From NCBI GenBank assembly GCA_014378955.1, contig JACMMQ010000164.1, positions 1 through 7,868 on the forward strand: DNA of 7,868 nt. The letters are read 5' to 3'. The notes below the pieces were generated by a model. That model saw only the letters and a list, made by a program, of their open reading frames with translations, did not search any database and was not told the origin of the DNA. The position numbers and the translations under genes are program-made. Below, piece by piece: positions 1 through 7,021 of the stretch. Origin of the DNA: Clostridia bacterium. Its GTDB lineage: Bacteria > Bacillota > Clostridia > SK-Y3 > JACMMQ01. The first letter of the stretch is position 1. Each line of letters opens with the position of its first letter.

Positions 1-131
1 CAAAGGGTTCCACCCTTTTGAAACCCGCAATTTTTTGAAAAAAATTGATTAAAACTTTATTATAAAAACCCTTAACTAAAGTTTTTTGCCCCCTTTTTTT
101 CAAAAAAGGGGCGGGTGTGGGCAGCGCCCAC
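1..131. repeat. Cluster of consecutive inverted repeats downstream of glgB
   Basis: This non-coding end contains five inverted repeats in a row. They are: CAAAGGGT/ACCCTTTTG around a TCC loop (1-20, one bulged T); CAATTTTTT/AAAAAATTG (28-47); AAAACTTTA (51-59) pairing with TAAAGTTTT (77-85); CCCCTTTTTT/AAAAAAGGGG (90-111); and GTGGGC/GCCCAC around a 3-base loop (117-131). Such density is far more than one terminator needs and resembles the palindromic intergenic elements scattered through many clostridial genomes; that likeness is from memory. The part nearest glgB can act as its terminator. No open reading frame of note is present. The window starts exactly at the outer arm of the first hairpin, so the element may continue to the left. 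Confidence 0.6.
102..131 (-). terminator. Probable intrinsic terminator of glgB
   Basis: On the minus strand, just after the glgB stop codon, a GC-rich hairpin can form in two alternative ways. One is GTGGGC/GCCCAC (131-117). The other is GGGCG (129-125) with CGCCC (113-109), followed by one C and a run of six T (107-102). The second fold has the classic stem-plus-U-tract geometry. The stem is short with an 11-base loop, so this is a moderate call. Confidence 0.5.
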
Positions 132-135
132 GGTA

Positions 136-2325
136 TTATACGGGCTTAAATATCACAGCCGCCAACGGTGGCACACGCATTGCAATGGAATAGTCCATGT
201 GATTGCAAGGAATGGCATCCGCCTGCAAACCGCCCAAATTTCCCACGTTGCTACCGCCGTATATTTCAGCATCGGTATTCATGAGCTCGTTGTAATACCC
301 TGCAAACGGCACGCCGATACGGTAATGGTCGTGTACGACGGGGGTGAAGTTAAACAGCATGACCAGTGTGTCCTCGGGCTTTTTGCCTTGTCGCATGAGC
401 GTTACGATGCTGTGTTCAGCATCGTCGCAATCTATCCATTGGAAGCCTTCAAAGCTGTCATCCACCTCGTAAAATGCTTTTTCGTTGCGGTACAGCCAGT
501 TGAGCGTTTTGGTGAAGGTGTGGAGCTTGCCGTGCAAGTCGTAGTCTAGCAAGTGCCAATCTAGGCTATCGTCATATTTCCATTCAATAAATTGACCGTA
601 TTCACAGCCCATGAACAATAGCTTTTTGCCTGGGTGCGCAAATTGGTACGCCAACGCAACACGCATGCCTGCGAACTTTTGCCAGTAATCGCCGGGCATT
701 TTGTCTAGCAGGGAGTGCTTGCCATGTACCACTTCATCATGCGAAATGGGCAGGATATAGTTTTCAGAAAAGGCGTACATCAAGCTAAAGGTAATCAAGT
801 GGTGGTGATGCTTGCGGTTGATGGAATCCATGCTCATGTATTTCAAAAAGTCGTTCATCCAACCCATGTTCCACTTCATGCCAAACCCTAAGCCGCCGTC
901 GTGTGGGGGCTTGGTCACCATTGGCCATGAGGTCGATTCTTCGGCAATCATGATAATGCCGGGATGATTTTCATACGCCACATGGTTCAAGTGCCGTATA
1001 AAGCTCACGGCATCAACATTTTCAATACCGCCATACTGATTTTTAAGCTCGGCGTTTTCTTTTTTGCCATAATTCAAATAAAGCATAGAGGCGACCGCAT
1101 CTACACGCAAGCCGTCAATGTGATATTTTTCAAACCAGAAATTTGCATTGCCAATCAAAAAATTTTTGACCTCATTGCGACCGTAATTAAAGATCATTGT
1201 ACCCCAATCCAAATGCTCGCCCAAACGTGGATCTTCATGCTCATATAAAGCAGAACCATCAAAACGGCGTAAGCCAGGGGCATCCTTTGGGTAATGTGCA
1301 GGTACCCAGTCCAGTATCACGCCAATGTCATGCTTATGGCAGGTGTCAATGAAATACATCAAGTCCTCAGGCTTGCCATAGCGTGCAGTTGCGGCATAAT
1401 AGCCTGTGACCTGATAGCCCCATGAGCCGTCAAAGGGATGCTCCATCAATGGCATAAGCTCTAAATGGGTGTATCCCATGTAAACCACATACGCAATGAG
1501 CTTGTCCGCTGCATCACGGTAGGAAATGAAGCCATTTTCATCTTTTGATACACGCATCCACGAACCCATATGCGCCTCGTAAATGTTCATGGGCGATTGG
1601 TAAGGGTTTTTACTTGCACGTTTTTTAAGCCACGCTTTATCCTGCCACTTGTATTTTTCTAAGTCCGTGACAATGGAAGCACTTTGTGGGCGTAGCTCGG
1701 TATAAAAACCGTACGGATCGGTTTTTAAAAACACATCATTATTTTGCGCCTTGATTTCATATTTATAGTGATCACCCTCGCCAACGAGTGGCATAAATAT
1801 TTCCCATACACCTGTTGTGCCTAGTCTACGCATGACATGGCGGCGACCGTCCCAACCGTTGAATTCACCGACCACACTGACACGCTTCGCACACGGCGCC
1901 CAAACGGCGAAATATGTACCGTTTACATGATTTATAGTGGTTTGATGTGCACCCATACGATCATACACTTGGCGGTTATCGCCCGTGTTGAACAAATATA
2001 AATCGTGCTCGGAGAAAATGGGTAAAAAGCTATAGGGGTCGTGCATGGTAACCACATCACCATTGTTAAAGGTCACCTCAAGCTGATATTCAAAAAAGTC
2101 TTTCCGATCCTTGATAATCGCTTGAAAATACCCTTCCTCATGCATTTTTCGAGTAGGGTAACCTTCGCCTTGCATGTCCAAAATACGTACCTTTGTAGCG
2201 GTTGGGATAAATACACGCACCTCAATCCCTTTTGAGGTTTGATGCATCCCTAAAAAGCTAAACGGGTCGTCATTGTTACCCGTTACAGTTGCTTGGATTT
2301 GTGTTGTTTTCTTAATATTATTCAT
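136..2325 (-). CDS. glgB: 1,4-alpha-glucan (glycogen) branching enzyme GlgB
   Basis: GlgB (GH13) cuts alpha-1,4 glucan chains and re-attaches the fragment by an alpha-1,6 bond, making branches in cytoplasmic glycogen. From the chosen ATG the protein has 729 residues, against 728 in E. coli. Order: N1 module (about 5-105, with the typical PFSFLGMH), a CBM48-type N2 module (about 110-220, with YFAVWAPCAKRVSVVGEFNGWDG), the GH13 barrel, and a C-terminal beta domain. The catalytic motifs are intact: GLRVDAV gives nucleophile Asp409, IAEEST gives acid/base Glu462, and ISHDEVVHGK gives Asp530, each offset by four from the E. coli residues. The frame is open to 2403, but that ATG has no Shine-Dalgarno and would add 26 atypical residues. 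The ATG at 2325 has AAAGGGAG 11 bases upstream; 2349 is a weaker alternative. The 108-bp gap to parC shows no strong terminator or clear promoter, so co-transcription with the topoisomerase genes is possible. No other glg gene is in the window. Confidence 0.96.
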   Translation of the reverse strand: MNNIKKTTQIQATVTGNNDDPFSFLGMHQTSKGIEVRVFIPTATKVRILDMQGEGYPTRKMHEEGYFQAIIKDRKDFFEYQLEVTFNNGDVVTMHDPYSFLPIFSEHDLYLFNTGDNRQVYDRMGAHQTTINHVNGTYFAVWAPCAKRVSVVGEFNGWDGRRHVMRRLGTTGVWEIFMPLVGEGDHYKYEIKAQNNDVFLKTDPYGFYTELRPQSASIVTDLEKYKWQDKAWLKKRASKNPYQSPMNIYEAHMGSWMRVSKDENGFISYRDAADKLIAYVVYMGYTHLELMPLMEHPFDGSWGYQVTGYYAATARYGKPEDLMYFIDTCHKHDIGVILDWVPAHYPKDAPGLRRFDGSALYEHEDPRLGEHLDWGTMIFNYGRNEVKNFLIGNANFWFEKYHIDGLRVDAVASMLYLNYGKKENAELKNQYGGIENVDAVSFIRHLNHVAYENHPGIIMIAEESTSWPMVTKPPHDGGLGFGMKWNMGWMNDFLKYMSMDSINRKHHHHLITFSLMYAFSENYILPISHDEVVHGKHSLLDKMPGDYWQKFAGMRVALAYQFAHPGKKLLFMGCEYGQFIEWKYDDSLDWHLLDYDLHGKLHTFTKTLNWLYRNEKAFYEVDDSFEGFQWIDCDDAEHSIVTLMRQGKKPEDTLVMLFNFTPVVHDHYRIGVPFAGYYNELMNTDAEIYGGSNVGNLGGLQADAIPCNHMDYSIAMRVPPLAAVIFKPV

Positions 2326-2336
2326 CTTTTGTGTCA

Positions 2337-2344
2337 CTCCCTTT
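2337..2344 (-). promoter_or_regulatory. Ribosome binding site deciding the glgB start
   Basis: AAAGGGAG on the minus strand lies 11 bases before the ATG at 2325. The more upstream in-frame ATG codons are poorly supported: 2403 has only an AT-rich stretch before it, and 2349 has a weak TAGGAT. This favours the 729-residue GlgB. Confidence 0.6.
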
Positions 2345-2433
2345 AACATTATCCTACCATATAGGTTTTGTACTTTTTTGTCGGAATTAGGGAAGAGATT
2401 CATTTTTTACAATACATACCGTTATTTTACATG

Positions 2434-4614
2434 CTACTCATCTAACAGTGATAATTGTGCCGATTTATCGTCCTCTTTTTTAAGGTATTTGCCCGTCCCG
2501 GGGATGTTTTGATTGCGGTAATATTGTGGGTTTGTAAGCTCTGACTGCTCGAGCGCTTGTACCTTAACCATGATGCTCCCTTTTTTAGATAACAATACTT
2601 GAACGCCTTGTGAATCACGTGTGGCTTTGGCATTGATCGCTTCAGTGTTAAACACAAGCACCTTGTTGATATTACTCGTTACTACCAAATCGGTATCGCT
2701 ATCACGTAGCAAGCGAATGTCCACCAAAGGCGAATTGCCGTAGTACGCATTCGCAAGCTTTTTGCGGTTGGTCTTGGTCTCGTAGGCTGTGAGGGGCACC
2801 TTGGTCATTTTGCCGTTTTCAAAGCTGAACAGAATCATGCCCTGATAGCCATTTGCGACCACCATGTATCGGATGCGCTCATCCTCGTCTAGTCCTAGCA
2901 GGTTGGGCAAATATTCGCCGAGCGCACTTGCCTTGCAATCGGGAATTTCATGAATTTTCATTTTATATACCGCTTGCTTGGTGCTAAAGAACAGGATTTC
3001 CTCCTTGTTGGAGGTCTCTATTTCTTGCATCATGCTGTCCTCGTCCTTGAGCTTGTGCTCTGCGGCGGCACGCAACGACACCAAGGAAATTTTCTTCAAG
3101 TAGTTTTGCTTGGTGAGGAACAAACGCAAATTGAAGTCCTCGATTAAGTGCTCGTGTGTGATTTCTGCCACATGCTCCTCCTCAATGATTTCAGTGCGGC
3201 GTTCCTTTCCGTATTGCTTGGCAATTTCTTTAAGCTGTGCGATGATAATTTTACGCACCTTTTTTTCGTTCGACAAGGTGTCTCGCATGTCGGCAATGTC
3301 TTTTGCCAAGCTGTCCACTTCATCGGTACGTTTTAAAATATATTCCTTATTCAAATTACGCAAACGAATTTCGCATATATATTCCGCCTGTAAGAGGTCT
3401 ATTTCAAAGCCCTGCATCAAGTTCGGGATAACATCCGCTTCCTTTTCGGTGTGACGGATAATGCGAATGGCTTTGTCGATGTCCAATAGTATTTTTTTAA
3501 GTCCCATCAATAGATGTAACTTTTCAGACTTTTTGCCAATATCGAACTGCAGCTGCCGTTTGATACAGCTGGTGCGGAAAATCGACCATTCAAACAGGAT
3601 ATTTTTGATGCCTAACACCTGTGGCATACCGTTAATCAATAGATTAAAATTACAGCTAAAAGTGTCCATAAGCGGTGTGAGCTTGTACAAAATGTTCATG
3701 AGCTTGTCTGGGTCAGTGCTTTTTTTGATTTCAAGCGTGAGCTTCAAGCCATTCAAGTCCGTTTCGTCACGCATATCGCTAATGTCACGGATTTTTCCTG
3801 TCTTGACCAAATCCAAAATTTTATCCATAATGGCTTCAACAGTGGTGGTATAGGGGATTTCATATATTTCAAGCATGCTATTTTTCTTGTCGTGGCGATA
3901 TTTCGCACGCACCTTGAAGCTACCACGGCCGGTGTAATAGATTTCTCTTAGCTCATTTTGCTTATAAATAAGCTGTCCGCCAGTGGAAAAATCCGGTGCA
4001 AGTAGCGTTTTCATGATGTCAACGCCCTCGTCCTCTAAATAGGCGATGGTGGTCTCACATATTTCTCGCAAATTAAAGCTACAAATATTACTCGCCATCC
4101 CAACCGCGATTCCTTGGTTTGGGTTGACCAATATATGCGGGAAGGCGGCAGGCAAAAGCATAGGCTCTTGCGTGGTGCCGTCATAATTATCAATAAATTC
4201 TACGGTATCCTTGTCAATGTCACGAAAAAGCTCCTGGCATATTTTATCCAGCTTGACTTCCGTGTATCGGGAAGCGGCGAATGCCATATCACGTGAATTT
4301 TGCTTACCAAAGTTACCCTTAGAGTCAATAAGGGGTAGCAAAAGCGCATCGTAGCCACGTGTTAAACGTACCAGCGTTTCATATATCGCCATATCACCAT
4401 GGGGATTGAGCCGCATGGTTTGCCCGACGACATTTGCCGATTTGGTACGATTGCCCGTGAGCAAGCCCATTTTGTACATGGTGTATAAAAGCTTGCGATG
4501 GGACGGCTTGAGTCCGTCAATTTCAGGAATTGCACGTGACACGATGACGCTCATCGCATAGGGCATATAGTTTGATTCTAATGTTTGTGTGATTTTTTGT
4601 TCTGTCAAATGCAT
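2434..4614 (-). CDS. parC: Type IIA DNA topoisomerase subunit A, ParC-like (divergent)
   Basis: This is the DNA-cleaving subunit of a topoisomerase IV/gyrase-type enzyme. It makes the transient double-strand break and works as A2B2 with the subunit encoded upstream. In the 726 residues I see: IPEIDGLKPSHRKLLYTM (29-46) opening the winged-helix core; NPHGDMAIYETLVR (70-83), the quinolone-resistance region; and AASRYTE (113-119) with active-site Tyr117 preceded by Arg116. A coiled-coil C-gate arm follows at about 350-470, including an AEYICEIRLRNL-type segment. A C-terminal region of beta-blade character (about 535-700) and a charged tail complete it. It is shorter than usual GyrA, and no GyrA-box (Q-R-x-G-G-x-G) is visible, which favours ParC. 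Met75 stands where GyrA has Ser83, and Glu79 where it has Asp87. The ATG at 4614 has AGGGGG nine bases upstream and lies 16 bp after the parE stop, indicating one operon. A second divergent gyrase remains possible, because orthologues were not compared. Confidence 0.9.
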   Translation of the reverse strand: MHLTEQKITQTLESNYMPYAMSVIVSRAIPEIDGLKPSHRKLLYTMYKMGLLTGNRTKSANVVGQTMRLNPHGDMAIYETLVRLTRGYDALLLPLIDSKGNFGKQNSRDMAFAASRYTEVKLDKICQELFRDIDKDTVEFIDNYDGTTQEPMLLPAAFPHILVNPNQGIAVGMASNICSFNLREICETTIAYLEDEGVDIMKTLLAPDFSTGGQLIYKQNELREIYYTGRGSFKVRAKYRHDKKNSMLEIYEIPYTTTVEAIMDKILDLVKTGKIRDISDMRDETDLNGLKLTLEIKKSTDPDKLMNILYKLTPLMDTFSCNFNLLINGMPQVLGIKNILFEWSIFRTSCIKRQLQFDIGKKSEKLHLLMGLKKILLDIDKAIRIIRHTEKEADVIPNLMQGFEIDLLQAEYICEIRLRNLNKEYILKRTDEVDSLAKDIADMRDTLSNEKKVRKIIIAQLKEIAKQYGKERRTEIIEEEHVAEITHEHLIEDFNLRLFLTKQNYLKKISLVSLRAAAEHKLKDEDSMMQEIETSNKEEILFFSTKQAVYKMKIHEIPDCKASALGEYLPNLLGLDEDERIRYMVVANGYQGMILFSFENGKMTKVPLTAYETKTNRKKLANAYYGNSPLVDIRLLRDSDTDLVVTSNINKVLVFNTEAINAKATRDSQGVQVLLSKKGSIMVKVQALEQSELTNPQYYRNQNIPGTGKYLKKEDDKSAQLSLLDE

Positions 4615-4623
4615 TTATTTCAT

Positions 4624-4629
4624 CCCCCT
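4624..4629 (-). promoter_or_regulatory. parC ribosome binding site in the parE-parC gap
   Basis: AGGGGG on the minus strand sits one base beyond the parE stop codon and nine bases before the parC ATG. Ribosomes ending parE finish next to this site, so translational coupling of the two subunits is plausible. A three-codon ATG-AAA-TAA follows the G run directly, but it is too close to the Shine-Dalgarno to be a likely start. Confidence 0.6.
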
Positions 4630-4630
4630 G

Positions 4631-6628
4631 TTAACCAAGATCAGTCAAATCCAAATAGCGATAACCGTGTTCGGCAATAAAATCCTTACGACCTTGCAGA
4701 TTATCGCCCAATAATAAATCAAACACCTCTTGTGTACGCAAAACATCCTCTGGAATGACCTGTATCAGCCGCCTTGTTTCAGGATTCATGGTGGTAAGCC
4801 ACATCATTTCTGGCTCATTTTCTCCAAGTCCTTTGGAGCGTTGCAAGGTGTATTTATCCTTAAGCTGTGATAAAATGGTTATTTTTTCACGCTCATCATA
4901 AGCAAAATAAGACTTGCCTTTACAGGTAATTTCAAACAGTGGTGATTCTGCAATGTACACCCTGCCCTTTTCAATGAGCGTTGGCACGAGGGTGTAAAGC
5001 ATGGTCAAAATGAGCGTGCGGATTTGATAACCGTCCACATCCGCATCGGTACAAATGACGATTTTACCCCATTTGAAGTTGTTGTAATCAAATGAATGAA
5101 AATCCTTGTTGTGCTTTGTTTTGATTTCCACGCCACAGCCTAACACCTTTAATAAATCGACGATAATGTCGCTTCTAAATATTTTATCGTAATCCGCCTT
5201 CAAGCAGTTCAATATTTTACCACGCACAGGGATAATGGCTTGAAATTCTGCATCTCGCCCTAATTTGCAAGCACCCAATGCGGAATCCCCTTCCACGATG
5301 TATATTTCACGCTTGTTCATGTCCTTTGAGCGACAATCCACATATTTTTGCACCCGTGTGGTCATATCCATGTTGCCCGTTAGCTTCTTTTTGATGTTGA
5401 TGCGTGCCTTCTCAGCGGTTTCACGGCTACGCTTGTTCACCAAAATTTGATCAGCGATTTTATCCGCCTGCATTTTATTCTCAATCATGAAAATTTCAAG
5501 CTTTTCTTTTAAAAACTCCGTCAATGCCTCTTGTATAAATTTATTGTTAATCGCCTTTTTGGTTTGATTTTCATAGCTAGTGACGGTGGAAAAAGAGTTG
5601 GTTACCAAAATCAAGCTGTCTTGAATGTCGCCAAAAAGGATTTTACTCTCTGCCTTGGTGTATTTATTGTTATTTTTTAAGTATTGGTCAATCTCAGCGA
5701 CAAAAGCGGTCTTGACTGCCTTGTCAGGTGAACCGCCATGCTCTAAAAAGCTGGAGTTATGATAATATTCAATCAAATTATTTTCATTATTAAAGCAAAA
5801 CGCCACTTGCATTTTGACCTTATATTCAGGCTTGTCCTCACGGTCACGCCCCTTACGCTCGTGCTCATAATATTGCACATCGGTCAGACCTTTGCCGTTG
5901 TCTACCTCACGCACATAATCGACAATGCCGTTTTGGTATAAAAATTCAAACTCCAGCCAAGCGTATTTGCCCGTTTCTGCGTCCTTTTGTTCATATTTAA
6001 GAATAAACTTGACGCCTGCATTGACCACCGCTTGCTTTTTTAGAATATTTTGAAAATAATCCAAGGGGATTTCAATTTGTGTAAAAACATCTAAATCAGG
6101 ACGCCATTTAATGGTAGAGCCTGTCGCACGCTTGTTAGTAGGCTCTTTTTGCAAGCCACCCACATTCTCGCCCTTTTCAAAGTGCAAGGTGTGTCGAAAG
6201 CCATCACGTGCCACCGAAACATCCATATATTCACTACTATATTGTGTCGCACAAGCACCCAAGCCGTTGAGCCCTAAGCTGTATTCGTAATTGTCACCCT
6301 CAAGGTTTCCGTATTTGCCCCCAGCGTACAGCTCGCAAAATACAAGCTCCCAGTTATAGCGCTCTTCCTTTTCGTTATAATCAAGCGGAATGCCTCGCCC
6401 GTAGTCGCACACCTGAATGGCGTTATCTCTAAAATAGGTCACCTCAATGACAGTGCCATAACCCTCACGTGCTTCGTCAATGGAGTTGGACAGGATTTCA
6501 AAAACAGCGTGTTGACAACCGTCTATGCCGTCCGAGCCGAAAATAACCCCCGGCCGCTTACGCACACGGTCTGCACCCTTTAAGGACGATATACTCTCAT
6601 TGCCATAATGTTTTTTATCTTTAGACAT
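4631..6628 (-). CDS. parE: Type IIA DNA topoisomerase subunit B, ParE-like (divergent)
   Basis: This ATPase subunit of a topoisomerase IV/gyrase-type enzyme closes its N-gate on ATP binding to drive strand passage; it partners with the downstream ParC-like protein. The protein has 665 residues from the ATG at 6628. The GHKL ATPase motifs are EILSNSIDEA with Glu44, Asn48 and Asp51 (E. coli GyrB Glu42, Asn46, Asp49), DYGRGIP, YAGGKYGN, and GLNGLGA in the ATP lid. The transducer has the QTK loop at 355-357. The TOPRIM domain has EGDSALGA with Glu446 and TDADVDG with metal-binding Asp528, Asp530 and Asp532. QRSKGLGENEPEMMW near the end is the family's C-terminal core signature. Several positions depart from ordinary GyrB/ParE: DYGRGIP replaces DNGRGIP, EGDSALGA replaces EGDSAGGS, and LGLNGLG replaces GGLHGVG. 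All catalytic residues I can place are kept, so it should be active. It is first in the leftward operon, under a good sigma-A-type promoter. Confidence 0.92.
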   Translation of the reverse strand: MSKDKKHYGNESISSLKGADRVRKRPGVIFGSDGIDGCQHAVFEILSNSIDEAREGYGTVIEVTYFRDNAIQVCDYGRGIPLDYNEKEERYNWELVFCELYAGGKYGNLEGDNYEYSLGLNGLGACATQYSSEYMDVSVARDGFRHTLHFEKGENVGGLQKEPTNKRATGSTIKWRPDLDVFTQIEIPLDYFQNILKKQAVVNAGVKFILKYEQKDAETGKYAWLEFEFLYQNGIVDYVREVDNGKGLTDVQYYEHERKGRDREDKPEYKVKMQVAFCFNNENNLIEYYHNSSFLEHGGSPDKAVKTAFVAEIDQYLKNNNKYTKAESKILFGDIQDSLILVTNSFSTVTSYENQTKKAINNKFIQEALTEFLKEKLEIFMIENKMQADKIADQILVNKRSRETAEKARINIKKKLTGNMDMTTRVQKYVDCRSKDMNKREIYIVEGDSALGACKLGRDAEFQAIIPVRGKILNCLKADYDKIFRSDIIVDLLKVLGCGVEIKTKHNKDFHSFDYNNFKWGKIVICTDADVDGYQIRTLILTMLYTLVPTLIEKGRVYIAESPLFEITCKGKSYFAYDEREKITILSQLKDKYTLQRSKGLGENEPEMMWLTTMNPETRRLIQVIPEDVLRTQEVFDLLLGDNLQGRKDFIAEHGYRYLDLTDLG

Positions 6629-6633
6629 ATTAC

Positions 6634-6640
6634 CCACCTT
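6634..6640 (-). promoter_or_regulatory. parE ribosome binding site, excluding a GTG start
   Basis: AAGGTGG on the minus strand lies five bases before the ATG at 6628. The frame can be extended to a GTG at 6637, but that GTG is inside this Shine-Dalgarno, so it cannot be the start served by it. Translation should begin at the ATG (MSKDKKHYG...). Confidence 0.75.
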
Positions 6641-6672
6641 AATGAAAGAAATTAACAGGGACAGCCAATAGC

Positions 6673-6747
6673 TGTATGCTTCATATACGGTTATTATACA
6701 TATTTTCTGATGAAGTTACAAGTAATATTTATGTATGCTTTATAAAC
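6673..6747. repeat. 16-bp direct repeat flanking the parE promoter
   Basis: TGTATGCTTCATATAC (6673-6688) and TGTATGCTTTATAAAC (6732-6747) match at 14 of 16 positions. They have the same orientation and start 59 bp apart. The first copy covers the predicted parE transcription start; the second lies about 10 bp upstream of the -35 box. This placement fits paired operator sites for a looping regulator, but no regulator is known and AT-rich sequence could produce it by chance. Confidence 0.4.
6693..6721 (-). promoter_or_regulatory. Sigma-A-type promoter of the parE-parC(-glgB) operon
   Basis: On the minus strand TTGTAA (6721-6716) and a perfect TATAAT (6698-6693) are 17 bases apart. Transcription would start near 6686, giving a leader of about 58 bases. 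That leader contains a small hairpin, ACAGC/GCTGT (6675-6661), before the Shine-Dalgarno. Confidence 0.7.
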
Positions 6748-6754
6748 ATATTGG

Positions 6755-6772
6755 TTGCTTTAAAAAAAGCAA
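6755..6772. repeat. Short perfect palindrome between the divergent promoters
   Basis: TTGCTTT (6755-6761) and AAAGCAA (6766-6772) are perfectly complementary around an AAAA spacer. The site lies between the parE -35 box and the rightward promoter's -35 box. It could be an operator half-site pair or merely AT-rich symmetry; without a T-tract it is not a good terminator. Confidence 0.3.
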
Positions 6773-6790
6773 AATACTTTCAAAAAATGC

Positions 6791-6819
6791 TTGCAATTAA
6801 AACCAATTTATGGTATAAA
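6791..6819 (+). promoter_or_regulatory. Extended -10 promoter of the riboswitch-controlled gene
   Basis: TTGCAA (6791-6796) and TATAAA (6814-6819) are separated by 17 bases, and TGG directly before the -10 gives an extended TGn motif. Transcription would begin near 6826, about 15-20 bases before the aptamer, leaving a structured leader of roughly 195 bases. Confidence 0.65.
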
Positions 6820-6840
6820 TAGCATATAAATTAAATATTT

Positions 6841-6926
6841 GAAACGAAAAGGCAAAATTATCGTGAGATAATGGCGCAAAGCTATAGGGTCTTATATGTC
6901 GGTATAAGATAGCCAGTTACCGAATT
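6841..6926 (+). promoter_or_regulatory. Class I cyclic-di-GMP riboswitch aptamer (GEMM-I)
   Basis: The RNA has the GEMM-I layout. A conserved GGCAAA (6851-6856) leads to a six-pair stem ATTATC/GATAAT capped by a GTGA (GNRA) loop (6857-6872). Next come the junction GGCGCAAAGC (6873-6882) and a second arm TCTTATA/TATAAGA (7 pairs, within 6889-6909) with an AGCCAGTTACCG closure (6911-6922). By alignment to the Vibrio cholerae Vc2 aptamer from memory, the ligand-contact nucleotides G20, A47 and C92 correspond to G6852, A6879 and C6920; all three are conserved. G at the first position favours c-di-GMP over 3',3'-cGAMP. The outer P1 helix is weak: CG 6845-6846 with CG 6921-6922, then a few pairs past two A-A mismatches. 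The terminator arm begins at C6920, so ligand binding and termination compete. The controlled gene is the secreted protein downstream. Confidence 0.92.
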
Positions 6927-6975
6927 AATAATCTGTCGTCTTTGCTGACGTAAGATTGTTGAATTCGGTTTTTTT
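6920..6975 (+). terminator. Riboswitch expression platform: intrinsic terminator
   Basis: CCGAATT (6920-6926) pairs with AATTCGG (6962-6968), one bulged G (6961) follows, and AATAATCT (6927-6934) pairs with AGATTGTT (6953-6960) with one G-U. After a two-by-two mismatch, CGTC pairs with GACG around a TTTGCT loop. The 19-pair hairpin is followed at once by seven T (6969-6975). It ends about 45 bases before the start codon, so it stops transcription before the gene. Because its first base is also the aptamer's C92-equivalent, the bound aptamer should block it: an ON switch by inference. Confidence 0.88.
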
Positions 6976-7007
6976 ATTTAGTTTCACGAATAATAAACGA
7001 AACGAAA

Positions 7008-7018
7008 AGAGGAGAGGG
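7008..7018 (+). promoter_or_regulatory. Strong ribosome binding site of the secreted protein gene
   Basis: AGAGGAGAGGG contains GGAG (7011-7014) seven bases before the ATG at 7022. It lies outside the terminator stem, so control appears to be at transcription termination and not by masking this site. Confidence 0.8.
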
Positions 7019-7021
7019 AAA

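Noticed and set aside
115..549. Rightward 144-codon ORF opposite the 3' end of glgB
   Set aside because: It is antisense to the conserved GlgB C-terminal domain, has no Shine-Dalgarno and no recognisable domain; it starts inside the terminator region.
2326..2403. 26-residue N-terminal extension of GlgB
   Set aside because: No Shine-Dalgarno precedes the ATG at 2403, and the shorter form matches the family start and the E. coli length.
2442..2657. Leftward 71-codon ORF in another frame of parC
   Set aside because: It lies wholly inside parC in an alternative frame and its sequence resembles no protein family.
6841..6926. GEMM-Ib (3',3'-cGAMP) riboswitch instead of c-di-GMP
   Set aside because: The position equivalent to Vc2 G20 is G (6852), not the A associated with cGAMP-sensing variants.
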